A DNA stretch of 64,000 nucleotides from Silvanigrella paludirubra (lineage in GTDB: Bacteria; Bdellovibrionota_B; Oligoflexia; Silvanigrellales; Silvanigrellaceae), in contig NZ_WFLM01000002.1 of NCBI RefSeq assembly GCF_009208775.1, positions 310,001-374,000 of the forward strand. Direction: 5' to 3'. Positions 9,740-18,794 of the stretch are shown here, one piece after another. The position numbers were made by a program, and so were the translations under genes. Positions within the stretch are counted from its first letter, which is position 1. The number at the start of each line of letters is the position of its first letter. The notes under the pieces were generated by a model. The model saw only the letters and a program-made list of their open reading frames with translations, did no database searches and was not told the origin of the DNA.

Positions 9740-9766
9740 CTTAAATCCAATCTAATACTAAATAAA

Positions 9767-10255
9767 TTATTCTTTAGCATTTAAATATTTAATAATATTA
9801 TCAACATTAATTACACTTAAAAGAGAATTTGGAATTTTATAAACACCAAGCATAAAACTACGAATATCATCAGAAATGGTTTGAGGAGTTTGCTCAAAAT
9901 CGTCTTCAGAAACTTCTATAACATCACCAATTTCATCAACTTGAAAAGAAATTAACATTCCTTCCACTTTACAAACAATATTTATAAATTCTTCAGGCAT
10001 AGAATCTAAAAACCTAAATAACTGTCTTAAACCAATTGCTGTTGCGACTTGCCCGCGTAAATTAATAAGTCCCCTTACATATTCAGGAGCCAAAGGAATT
10101 GATGTCATTGTCATTGCTCGAACGACTTCTTGAACTCGCCCAACTTCAATTCCATACAACCGATTTTCTAAATAAAATGTTGAAAATTGTTTTGTTTCTT
10201 TATGAGTTGAACTTAATTTTGTATTTGAAGTATTTATTGTTGATACTTCATGCAT
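9767..10255 (-). CDS. cheW: CheW-type scaffold protein
   Basis: Couples receptors to CheA. 162 residues from the ATG at 10255; the frame is open further upstream (10297), but this ATG has a GAGG about 9 bases before it and overlaps the cheA stop (10250-10248) by 8 bases, a typical coupled start. Core CheW motifs: FSTFYLENRLYGIEV, VVRAMTMTSIPLAPEYVRGLINLRGQV, and the second subdomain with ISFQVDEIGDVIEV. It has an N-terminal Ser/Thr-rich extension of about 20 residues. Its place between cheA and cheB makes it the coupling protein of this cluster. Confidence 0.93.
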   Translation of the reverse strand: MHEVSTINTSNTKLSSTHKETKQFSTFYLENRLYGIEVGRVQEVVRAMTMTSIPLAPEYVRGLINLRGQVATAIGLRQLFRFLDSMPEEFINIVCKVEGMLISFQVDEIGDVIEVSEDDFEQTPQTISDDIRSFMLGVYKIPNSLLSVINVDNIIKYLNAKE

Positions 10256-13103
10256 TTTTGGAATCCTCATTTTTAGAGTTAAATATTGTGGAATCAATTT
10301 CTGAAATTAATGTTTCAGCATTTAATTTTTCAAGATATTTTAAAAATCCCGCTTTTTTACCTTCCTCAATATCAATTTGACTATATTTTGTTGTTATTGC
10401 GAACATAGGAATATGATTTAAATGGTCTTTTTCTTTAACTCGTCTAGCAAACTCCAATCCATCCATTGTTGGCATTTCAATGTCGGATAATATAAATGAA
10501 AAATGTTTATTTGGAGAAGATTCTAAAATTTCGAGTGCATTTGAACCATCATATGCTGTTTCTACACTATAGCCTGAATCTTCTAAAACCGTTTTAATGT
10601 AATTTCTAAAAAAGGAACTATCCTCAGCAAATAAAATGCGATGATTTGACCTTAAATTTTTAACATCTTTTATTTTTTCTATTTGTTTTATTTCATGATT
10701 TGAGCTTGAATGCCCGACTGTTAATTTTTCTTTTAAATTTTCAATCATACCAAATATATCTGCAATCACTATAATTTTATCATTTATAGAGACAGTTCCT
10801 AAAATTCCGACTCTATCTTTTACTGTTTGATTTATTTTAGTAGAGATCTCGATAATATCATAAACCGCTAGTACTTCTATTCCATAATATAATTCACCAC
10901 GTTTAATAACTATAATAGGAGTCTTATTTGTATTTAAAGAAACAGAAGAATCAAAGGTCAATTTTAAAAAATCGGGTAAGGAAAAAATAGGCAATAATGA
11001 ATCTCGATAACGAATTACTTTTTGCTCTCCAGAGTATTCAAAACTTGTATTATCAAACTCTTCAATTCTATTTACAATTGACAAAGGAATTCCGTAAGAA
11101 CTTGGAGACCCTACATCAATTAACAAATATTCACATATATCTAAATGGTAATAATTTGAAATTTTACTTTTAATTACCGTTTGTTTCGAAACATCAATGG
11201 ATTCAATCGCTAAATGAGCTTTTTCTGCTAATCCTAAAACATCTATCGTTAAAGCAACAGAACCATCTCCCATTATGGAGGCACCAGAAAATACTTTTAA
11301 ATATTTTAAAAATTGGGACAGTGGTTTTACTACAATATCTGCGGAATCATCAATTTCATCGACAATAAGTCCAAACATAAAATTATCTGCATTTAAAATA
11401 ACAACATTTGTTACATTCTCATTAATAAAAGATATATTTATTTTTTTATTAAACAATACTTCAGATAATGAAATAATTGGAATAAGCTTACCTCTTAAGC
11501 GAAACACCATGTTACCTTGTAAAGGCTCAATTTTTTCTGAAGTGTTTTCTGTACCATCAATTCTTAATAATTCCACTAATTTTGTTTGTGGAATAGCAAA
11601 ACGTTGAGAATGTGATTTCACAATTAATGCAGGAAGAATTGCTAAGCTTAGTGGTATTTTAATAATAATTGTAGTTCCAATTCCATATGTACTTATTAAA
11701 TCGACAACACCTCCAATTTTTTCAACATTCGTTTTCACAACATCCATTCCAACACCTCTTCCTGAAATATTTGAAATAGATGCTGCTGTTGAAAAACCTG
11801 GAGAAAATATTAATAATTGAATTTCTTTTTCGGACATTTTTGCGACTTGTTCAGAACTTAGTATTCCCTTTTCTACTGCTTTTTCTGAAATTCTTTTTAG
11901 ATCTAATCCCCTACCATCATCAATAATTTCAATAATAACTTGGCCATTTTCATTATATGCTTTAATTTGAATTAATGCGGTTTCTTTTTTACCTGCTTTT
12001 TTTCGATCCTCTGAATTTTCAATCCCATGATCAATTGCATTTCGAACAATATGCATCAAAGGATCTTTGACCGCTTCTATAACAGTTTTATCTAATTCAG
12101 TTTCAATGCCTATAAGCTGCAATTCTATTTTTTTTCCAAGCTCACGGGATAAATCTCGAACAACTCTAGAATATACAGTCAATATATTGCCAATTGGCTG
12201 CATTCTTGTCTTCATAACTTCATTTTGTAATTCAGCAGTAAGGATATTTAATCGCTGACTCATTTTCAAAAACTCAGGATCTTCATCATTTGATTTGGCA
12301 TGCTCTAACAACTGGTTACGAATTAAGACGAGCTCCCCAACTAAATTCATTAGACTATTTAATAAACCAACTTGAACTCTTATAGTTTCATTAAATTGTT
12401 CGTCGGTTGACGATTTTTTTACTTCTTGATTATTAGGTAAATCTTCTGTTTTTTTATTTTCATTTTCTATGTTTTTGCTTGAAACTAGGGGGACTTTTGT
12501 TACTTCGGCTGTTTTAGTTGGAATAGAAGTCGATTCAGATATAGAAGGTGTTGCTACTTCATCAAAAACACCAAACCCTGGATTTTCCTTACTTATCTCA
12601 GAGGTCACAATTTTTGTTTCCTTCATTAAATTTTTAATATTTTCTGGTATCAAAAGTTCTTCGGAAATAAATGCTTTATCTTTAGTTAGATCGTTGGCAT
12701 TTGTGAAAATCTCTTGAACAGATGATATAAATTTTTTAAATAAATTATTTAATCGCTCATCTTTTATAGTCTCTTTTTTAGTTTTTTTAACATTTTCTAA
12801 TGAGATTATGATAAAATCAATTCCAATATAGATACTGTCTAATAATTTTTGAGATAATTTTATTTTTTCTTTTCTTAAAGGATCAAGACAACTTTCCATA
12901 ATATGAGCTATATTTCCCATTTTGGAAAACCCAAATAATTGAGCAGACCCTTTAATGGTATGTATGTCTCTATAAATAGAAGCAACAGTTTCTTTATGAA
13001 ATCCTTTTTTTTCTGTTTCTTCAATATTTAATGCTATTCTATCTAACATTTCTTGGCATTCTTCTATATATTCAGTAAAAGCAGATTCACTTTGTACACT
13101 CAT
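10248..13103 (-). CDS. cheA: CheA hybrid histidine kinase with two CheW domains and a C-terminal receiver
   Basis: 951 residues. Order seen: Hpt domain (about 1-110) with the phosphorylatable His in DIHTIKGSAQLFGF; linker; dimerisation helices around SLMNLVGELVLIRNQLLEH; HATPase with N-box VRNAIDHGIENSEDR, G1 IIDDGRGLD and G2 GRGVGMDVVKT; a CheW-like domain with LRGKLIPIISLSEVL; a second CheW-like domain with IRYRDSLLPIFSLPDF; and a C-terminal receiver with AEDSSFF, Asp in FILSDIEMPTMDGLEF. All catalytic boxes are intact. Such CheA-REC hybrids usually belong to non-flagellar ('alternative function' or pili-linked) chemosensory systems. It is followed by overlapping cheW and preceded by a second CheA. 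Confidence 0.93.
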   Translation of the reverse strand: MSVQSESAFTEYIEECQEMLDRIALNIEETEKKGFHKETVASIYRDIHTIKGSAQLFGFSKMGNIAHIMESCLDPLRKEKIKLSQKLLDSIYIGIDFIIISLENVKKTKKETIKDERLNNLFKKFISSVQEIFTNANDLTKDKAFISEELLIPENIKNLMKETKIVTSEISKENPGFGVFDEVATPSISESTSIPTKTAEVTKVPLVSSKNIENENKKTEDLPNNQEVKKSSTDEQFNETIRVQVGLLNSLMNLVGELVLIRNQLLEHAKSNDEDPEFLKMSQRLNILTAELQNEVMKTRMQPIGNILTVYSRVVRDLSRELGKKIELQLIGIETELDKTVIEAVKDPLMHIVRNAIDHGIENSEDRKKAGKKETALIQIKAYNENGQVIIEIIDDGRGLDLKRISEKAVEKGILSSEQVAKMSEKEIQLLIFSPGFSTAASISNISGRGVGMDVVKTNVEKIGGVVDLISTYGIGTTIIIKIPLSLAILPALIVKSHSQRFAIPQTKLVELLRIDGTENTSEKIEPLQGNMVFRLRGKLIPIISLSEVLFNKKINISFINENVTNVVILNADNFMFGLIVDEIDDSADIVVKPLSQFLKYLKVFSGASIMGDGSVALTIDVLGLAEKAHLAIESIDVSKQTVIKSKISNYYHLDICEYLLIDVGSPSSYGIPLSIVNRIEEFDNTSFEYSGEQKVIRYRDSLLPIFSLPDFLKLTFDSSVSLNTNKTPIIVIKRGELYYGIEVLAVYDIIEISTKINQTVKDRVGILGTVSINDKIIVIADIFGMIENLKEKLTVGHSSSNHEIKQIEKIKDVKNLRSNHRILFAEDSSFFRNYIKTVLEDSGYSVETAYDGSNALEILESSPNKHFSFILSDIEMPTMDGLEFARRVKEKDHLNHIPMFAITTKYSQIDIEEGKKAGFLKYLEKLNAETLISEIDSTIFNSKNEDSKNA

Positions 13104-13116
13104 TCCATAGACCTTT

Positions 13117-15663
13117 TTAATTATTTAAATTATTAGTTTTCATTAAAACAGAAGGCATATCTAAAATTGTTACAGTATGATCCTGAATAAAGGCATTTCC
13201 TAAAACGCCAACTCTATCCCGAACTTCTTTTTTTATTTCATTATCACCTAATACAATATCTATTATTTTTGGAACTTCAAAACCCATGTATCCTTCAATA
13301 TTTTCTAAAACAATGACAGATAATTGATCTTTTGAATCATCAATTAGATCTGATTTTTTTGACAAATTTAGTATATTTTCCATTGAATAAATAGGCATGA
13401 TTCCATCACGGTATGTAATAACCTTATTTGCTCCTGAATATTGTATTTTAGATTTATCAATTTCCTCTAAACGAAAAACATTTTTTAAAGGAATGCCATA
13501 TGTTGACTTTGATTCTATTTTAAATAATAAATAATTTATTAAACTATTATTTTCTTTTACTAAATTTTGATTTGATTTAATCTTACTCATTTCAGCTTTT
13601 ATATTTTCTAATTTTATTCCCGATGCCAACGCAATATTTTTTACGTCTAAAATTAATCCAATTGATCCATCTCCCATAAATGTAGCGCCAGAATAAATTC
13701 CTTTATAATTAAAACATGGGTTTAATCTTTTTAAAACAATTTCTTCTGAATCCAAAATACCATCTACTTGCAATGCATATGTAAAGTGATCCGTTTGTAA
13801 AATTAATATATCAAATACATTTTTTTCTTCATTTAATGAAGTATTAGCTAATTTTAAAACTTTTTTTAATTCAAGTAGCGGATAAAGATGATTTCCATAC
13901 TGTAAAACTTCACCAAAAGATAAACTTTTTACCATTTGACTATATTTTTCTTTTTCTAAGGAAAGAACACTGACAATTGAGTCTTGTGGAACAGCAAAAC
14001 AACGATCCAAACATTGTACTAAAAGAGAGTTAATAATTAAAACTGATTTTGGTTTTGGTAACTTTAACTTAAAAGTAGTTCCTTCTCCTAATTTTGAATT
14101 AATTTCAATTTTTCCACCAACAGCTTCAACCGAAGATTTCACCATATCCATTCCAACTCCTCGCCCCGAGACATCGGTTAATTTAGCTGCTGTGCTAAAT
14201 CCTGAAGCAAAAATAATTTCATAAGTTTGTTGTTCTGACATAAGTGATAATTGTTTATCTGTATATAATTCTTTTTCAATCGCTTTTTGTCTAATTTTTT
14301 CTAAGTCTAGTCCTTTTCCATCGTCTTTTATCGAAATAACAACGTCATTATTATCTTCAATACAATTAATATGTATTGTTCCCATTTCTGGTTTTGATAA
14401 TTTAATTCTATCCTCTGGCAATTCTATTCCGTGATCAGCACTATTTCTAACTAAATGTATTAAACTATTACTACATACAACAACTAAACTATTCGCAACT
14501 CGTAAATTTTCACCTTCTATTTTAAGAAAAATATTTTTTCCTAATTCTTTGGAAAGATCTCTTATTATTCTTGGAATTGGTTTAAAAACACTTGATAAAG
14601 GAACTTTACATAAATCCGTAATTCTATTTTGAATGGTACTATTTATTTTATTCATTTCGTCAAATAATTCACCTAGATTTTGAATATCTTTATTATCATT
14701 ATATTTTTGTTCTAGTGTTCGAATAATTTTATTAACCATATTACGAATTACGGTTATTTCACCAGAAAAACCAGAAAGTTCATCTAACATATAAATAGGT
14801 ACAGCTATATTATCCTTTAATTTTTGAACTTGATGATCATTATTTTTATTATTTTCTTTATTATTGTTTTCTTGTTTGTCAACTTTATTTTTATTTAAAT
14901 CAATAGTTACTTCTGGTAAAAGTAAATCAATATTATATGTATTTAACTTTTTGTTTGAAATACTATTTATCAACTCTTTAATTCTGTCGAAACCTTTAAA
15001 TAAAATATCATATATATCATCTGTCAAATTTAATGTATTTTTTTGCAATGCAGAAACAAGATCTTCATACTTGTGAACATATTTTGTTATTATATTATTT
15101 GTTAAACAACCACTCGAGCCTTTTAAGGTATGAGCCCCTCTTGATATTGTTTTTAAAATTTCTAAATTTGTGCGATCATTTTCTAATGATAATAAAGCAG
15201 GCTCAATATCATCTAAGATAGAAGTTGCCTCTTCTATAAAAATACCTTCTAATATTTTGCTTTCCTTTAAAAAAGATGCTCTATTTTCTGATTCTTTTTT
15301 AATAATTTCAATCATGTTTTCAATATGAAAAGGCTTATCAAAAAAACCACAAATTTTTAAGCCCAATGCATCTAGTGCCATTTGTTTTGTTACATAGGCT
15401 GATACGATTCCAAAAGGGACGGATTCCCCAAAAGGTAAGGTAGCTTTTCTTACCTCAAAACCATTCATAATTGGCATCATATAATCACATAATACTAAAA
15501 CAATATTATTTATTTCTTCTTTAAATAATTTTATTCCTTCTTCTGGAGATTGAGCAACTAAAGGAATATATCCTGTTTTTATAATTATGTTTTTAGCAAT
15601 TTCTAAAAAATCAGGTTCATCTTCTATCCATAATATTTTTAAGTCTACATTTTCCATTTTCAA
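13117..15663 (-). CDS. Second CheA-type hybrid kinase: REC-Hpt-kinase-CheW-CheW
   Basis: 848 residues, arranged in the reverse sense to the neighbouring CheA: an N-terminal receiver (WIEDEPDF; Asp in VLCDYMMPIMNGFEV; Lys in FFDKPF), then an Hpt domain with His in RGAHTLKGSSGC, helices for dimerisation, HATPase (N-box VRNSADHGIELPEDR, G1 IKDDGKGLD, G2 GRGVGMDMVKS) and two CheW-like modules (YGNHLYPLLELKKVL; ITYRDGIMPIYSMENIL). It is the first gene of the minus-strand operon, 13 bases before the other CheA. The ATPase boxes look intact, so both kinases may be active; they may form mixed arrays or pass phosphate between Hpt and REC modules. Confidence 0.9.
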   Translation of the reverse strand: MKMENVDLKILWIEDEPDFLEIAKNIIIKTGYIPLVAQSPEEGIKLFKEEINNIVLVLCDYMMPIMNGFEVRKATLPFGESVPFGIVSAYVTKQMALDALGLKICGFFDKPFHIENMIEIIKKESENRASFLKESKILEGIFIEEATSILDDIEPALLSLENDRTNLEILKTISRGAHTLKGSSGCLTNNIITKYVHKYEDLVSALQKNTLNLTDDIYDILFKGFDRIKELINSISNKKLNTYNIDLLLPEVTIDLNKNKVDKQENNNKENNKNNDHQVQKLKDNIAVPIYMLDELSGFSGEITVIRNMVNKIIRTLEQKYNDNKDIQNLGELFDEMNKINSTIQNRITDLCKVPLSSVFKPIPRIIRDLSKELGKNIFLKIEGENLRVANSLVVVCSNSLIHLVRNSADHGIELPEDRIKLSKPEMGTIHINCIEDNNDVVISIKDDGKGLDLEKIRQKAIEKELYTDKQLSLMSEQQTYEIIFASGFSTAAKLTDVSGRGVGMDMVKSSVEAVGGKIEINSKLGEGTTFKLKLPKPKSVLIINSLLVQCLDRCFAVPQDSIVSVLSLEKEKYSQMVKSLSFGEVLQYGNHLYPLLELKKVLKLANTSLNEEKNVFDILILQTDHFTYALQVDGILDSEEIVLKRLNPCFNYKGIYSGATFMGDGSIGLILDVKNIALASGIKLENIKAEMSKIKSNQNLVKENNSLINYLLFKIESKSTYGIPLKNVFRLEEIDKSKIQYSGANKVITYRDGIMPIYSMENILNLSKKSDLIDDSKDQLSVIVLENIEGYMGFEVPKIIDIVLGDNEIKKEVRDRVGVLGNAFIQDHTVTILDMPSVLMKTNNLNN

Positions 15664-15852
15664 CTCTTTTAAATTTTAATTATTAAATTATAATCCATAT
15701 TAAATACAATATAATATAGGCAATATTTTCCTAATTTATATAGAAATTTTGTACTATAGTATTTTGTTTAAATGACATTTGTTCAAATTTTCCTATTTCA
15801 ATTTTAAAATACAATAATTATATTTAAATGAATTTATATAAAGGAACTAAAT

Positions 15853-16494
15853 ATGAAAATGAATTTAATTTTAATTCGAGAATGTTTTGATCTTACAAAA
15901 CCTATATTGGATCAAATTATTCATCGTTTTTATGAAAATTTATTCCATGATTTTCCAGTATCTGTTAATTTATTATCTCCCTACGATCTCACAAAACAAA
16001 AAAATACATTAATGAATACCATGATTACAATAATTGATAACTTAGATAAACCAAAGATATTAACAAAATTTTTAATAGAACTCGAAAATAAAGTTAGTAA
16101 ATTTGGAATAGAAGACTTCCATTATGATTGGATAAGTCAATCTTTTTTAAAAACGTTTTCTCAGTTTTTAGGGCGCTCATGGTCAAATGAACTAAATCAA
16201 GAATGGGTAAAGGTTTTTCAATTTATTTCTCAAATAATGAAACAAGGAGCTGCAGGGATTATGATTGAATCTGAAAACATCTCAACACAAACTCAACAAG
16301 AATTAAATTCTTCTAATGTAAAAATTGAAATGCCTTATTTAACAGAAGAATTTAAAAGTGGAATAAAGTCAGCAGTCAAAGCATTGGTTTTAAAACAAAT
16401 TAAGGTAGAAGTTGAAAAATATTTGAAAGAAGAATTAAATGAAATTGCCAGAATGACCCCAGAAGAACTCATTACCATGGCAACACATGTATAA
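15853..16494 (+). CDS. Globin-fold protein lacking the proximal heme histidine
   Basis: 213 residues. The first ~140 follow single-domain bacterial globins closely: helix A/B with IIHRFYENLFHDFP, then LGRSWSNELNQEWVKVFQFISQIMKQGA for the G/H helices. In the F-helix region, aligning KFGIEDFHYDWISQSFL with the Vitreoscilla-type pattern (GV...HY....Q.LL) puts Val where the invariant proximal His (F8) should be; the CD1 Phe also seems to be Leu. So heme binding as in classical globins is unlikely. This resembles the heme-free globin domains of RsbR-type stress sensors. A ~60-residue helical tail follows. ATG has an AAGGA 7 bases upstream. It lies divergent from the chemosensory operon, suggesting a sensory role; function unproven. 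Confidence 0.72.
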   Translation: MKMNLILIRECFDLTKPILDQIIHRFYENLFHDFPVSVNLLSPYDLTKQKNTLMNTMITIIDNLDKPKILTKFLIELENKVSKFGIEDFHYDWISQSFLKTFSQFLGRSWSNELNQEWVKVFQFISQIMKQGAAGIMIESENISTQTQQELNSSNVKIEMPYLTEEFKSGIKSAVKALVLKQIKVEVEKYLKEELNEIARMTPEELITMATHV

Positions 16495-16506
16495 CATTTT
16501 ATTATA

Positions 16507-18087
16507 TTAAACTTTAATATTTTTAACTAATTCATCTAATTTTATTGCTAATTCACTTAATGATTTAGCAGAAATTAAAACTTGCGAAGATCCGTTTGAA
16601 GTCTGCGAAGCGGCCTCAGATACCACCTTTATATTTTGCGAGATACTAGATACACCTTCAGCAGATTGCTGAACAATTCTGGAAACTTCATTTGTTGTTG
16701 CCGCTTGCTCTTCTACAGAAGCCGCAATGGCAGTAGCAATACTATTTAATTTTTCAATAGATTGACTAATTAATGTAACAGCTTCAATTGAGCTTTTTGA
16801 ATCGTTTTGAATTCCTGTAATTTTATTGGTGATATCTTCAGTCGCTTTTGCCGTCTGTTTTGCAAGTTCTTTTACTTCATTTGCAACCACAGCAAAACCT
16901 CTGCCGGCATCGCCCGCTCTAGCAGCTTCAATCGTTGCATTTAATGCTAATAAATTTGTTTGTTGTGCTATAGAGCTAATTACTTTTATTACATTTCCAA
17001 TTTCTTTACTACTTTCACCTAACTTAATAATAATAGAATTTGTATTTTGAGCTTGCTTAAGTGCCAATGAACTATTTGCAGACGCTTCTGCCGCATTTCT
17101 TGCAATTTCTTTAATAGCTGCCGTCATTTCTTCTGTATTTGTAGCAACCGATCTTACTCCATGAGAAACTTCTTCCGAAGCAGCTGCTGTTGAATTTGCA
17201 ACAGATGTTGTTTTGTCCGCATTTAAACTCATTTGTTTTGATGTTGCATTTAATTCTTCAGAGGCAGCAGCCAGCTGCCTTGATGCTTCCCCAATATTTT
17301 CAGTTAAGGTTACACGATCTGTAATAATCTCCCATGTAACCATGACTCCAATAAATTTTCTATCAAAGTCATAGACTGCAGAAGCTAATAAACTAAGTTT
17401 TTCGGGTCCTACATTTATAATTGCTCTATGAGGTAAGTTTTTATCATTTGAAACCATTCGCCTTTGATGGGCTGGGTTTTTATGAAAAATATCTATATTA
17501 GCTCCAACAATTTCATTAATTTTTATAGGTAAATACTTTTCAAGTCTTTCTAGAGTTTTTAAACTTGTTGCGTTTGCATAAGTAATGTTAAAATCTAAAT
17601 CGCTAAACAATACATTTATAGGAATATTTTCCATCATAGAATTAATACGTGCTAAATTTGTAGCTGTCTTTAATTTTTCAGTAACAATTTCCCAGGTGAC
17701 CATGGCCCCAATATAATTTTTATTTGAATCATAAATAGCAGAGACAAGAAGATCTAATTTTTCAGGTCCAACAGATATAATCGCTCTATGAGGAAGGTTT
17801 TTGTCATTTGCTAAAATTCTTCTTTGATGCGCTGGTACTTTATGAAAAATATCAATAGACGATCCAAGAATTGCAGAAACTCGGATTGGCAAATATTTTT
17901 CAATTTTTAAAAGAGTTTGCAAACTAGTTGGATTAACATAAATTATAGTAAAATTAAGATCACAATACAAAATATTGATAGGTGAGTTTTCAGCCATCCC
18001 AATATAGTCATCAGCTTTAAGAGGATTGATAGTCGATAAATTTAAATTTGGAGTTGTATTTAACATCGTTTGGTTTGCATCATTCAT
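16507..18087 (-). CDS. Soluble methyl-accepting chemotaxis protein with two PAS domains
   Basis: 526 residues without any hydrophobic segment, so a cytoplasmic chemoreceptor. Two nearly identical PAS domains lie at about 25-140 and 145-255; both contain a DIFHK.PAHQRR motif and PHRAII.VGPEKL, and end in a conserved MVTWEI strand. Then comes the long coiled-coil signalling hairpin, with the highly conserved tip [36 protein letters not shown] read in two parts. Likely senses an internal signal such as a bound cofactor or redox state and controls the CheA kinases encoded next door. The near identity of the two PAS units points to an internal duplication. Confidence 0.92.
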   Translation of the reverse strand: MNDANQTMLNTTPNLNLSTINPLKADDYIGMAENSPINILYCDLNFTIIYVNPTSLQTLLKIEKYLPIRVSAILGSSIDIFHKVPAHQRRILANDKNLPHRAIISVGPEKLDLLVSAIYDSNKNYIGAMVTWEIVTEKLKTATNLARINSMMENIPINVLFSDLDFNITYANATSLKTLERLEKYLPIKINEIVGANIDIFHKNPAHQRRMVSNDKNLPHRAIINVGPEKLSLLASAVYDFDRKFIGVMVTWEIITDRVTLTENIGEASRQLAAASEELNATSKQMSLNADKTTSVANSTAAASEEVSHGVRSVATNTEEMTAAIKEIARNAAEASANSSLALKQAQNTNSIIIKLGESSKEIGNVIKVISSIAQQTNLLALNATIEAARAGDAGRGFAVVANEVKELAKQTAKATEDITNKITGIQNDSKSSIEAVTLISQSIEKLNSIATAIAASVEEQAATTNEVSRIVQQSAEGVSSISQNIKVVSEAASQTSNGSSQVLISAKSLSELAIKLDELVKNIKV

Positions 18088-18238
18088 AGAGCTACCTCTT
18101 ATAGATTTAAGTAACTAATAAAAGTTTGAGAAAATCTAAAAACTTAATAAATCAATAAAAATGTAAATTTTTACCCACTCAATAGATTAGCATACAAAGA
18201 TATTTCCCAGAACATAGATGATGTGTGAATTTTGTCTA

Positions 18239-18268
18239 TTGATGAAAATAAACTTTTCCGAGTATAAT
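18239..18268 (+). promoter_or_regulatory. Sigma-70-type promoter of the cheY-like gene
   Basis: TTGATG at 18239-18244 and a perfect TATAAT at 18263-18268 with an 18-base spacer. Transcription would start near 18275, about 38 bases before the ATG at 18313. Seen directly; activity is inferred. Confidence 0.6.
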
Positions 18269-18312
18269 TAAATGATATCAAATTTCTTATGAACGATTGT
18301 ACGGAGAATAAA

Positions 18313-18681
18313 ATGGCTAACAAGATATTAATTGTTGATGATGCAAAAACGATTCGCCAACAAGTAAATTTCACCCTGACTAAAGGTGGATTTGAAGTCA
18401 TTGAAGCCGAAGATGGTGTTGATGGTATAGAAAAATTAAAAGCAAATAAAGATGTAAAAGTGATCATTAGTGATATCAATATGCCTAATATGGGTGGTAT
18501 TGAAATGGTAACAGCAATCAATACCAGTAATGATTTACCACACCCACCAATCCTTATGTTAACAACCGAAGGCGCTGCCGAAATTGTAGCAGAAGCTAAA
18601 AAAGCGGGGGCAAGTGGTTGGATCACAAAACCATTTAAACCTGAAGTTCTAATTGAAGCAGTGAAAAGATTAGTGGGTTAG
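18313..18681 (+). CDS. cheY: CheY-like single-domain response regulator
   Basis: 122 residues, a stand-alone receiver. Start taken at ATG 18313, which has GGAG at 18303 with a 6-base gap; the frame extends 8 codons further up but without such a site. Acidic pocket VDDAKTIRQQ, phosphoacceptor Asp in VIISDINMPNMGGIEM, the Thr switch in MLTTEGA and Lys in WITKPFKPE are all present. A typical CheY, most similar in style to chemotaxis receivers next to soluble MCPs. It is transcribed away from the MCP gene and is the probable diffusible output of the array. Confidence 0.93.
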   Translation: MANKILIVDDAKTIRQQVNFTLTKGGFEVIEAEDGVDGIEKLKANKDVKVIISDINMPNMGGIEMVTAINTSNDLPHPPILMLTTEGAAEIVAEAKKAGASGWITKPFKPEVLIEAVKRLVG

Positions 18682-18794
18682 TTAATAAATTTAAAATTTT
18701 AATACCCTTGAATTCAATTTGTTTTATCTAATATCATATACTGTAAATATGAGAAAAAAGAAAAAAGATTTTGATTTATTTTAGGAGTTTTTTA

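Noticed and set aside
11275-11607. 110-codon plus-strand frame inside cheA
   Set aside because: Antisense to the first CheW-like domain of cheA; composition mirrors the real gene.
18171-18626. 151-codon minus-strand frame opposite the cheY-like gene
   Set aside because: It is the antisense shadow of a canonical receiver domain with promoter and ribosome site on the plus strand; its own translation has no recognisable feature.
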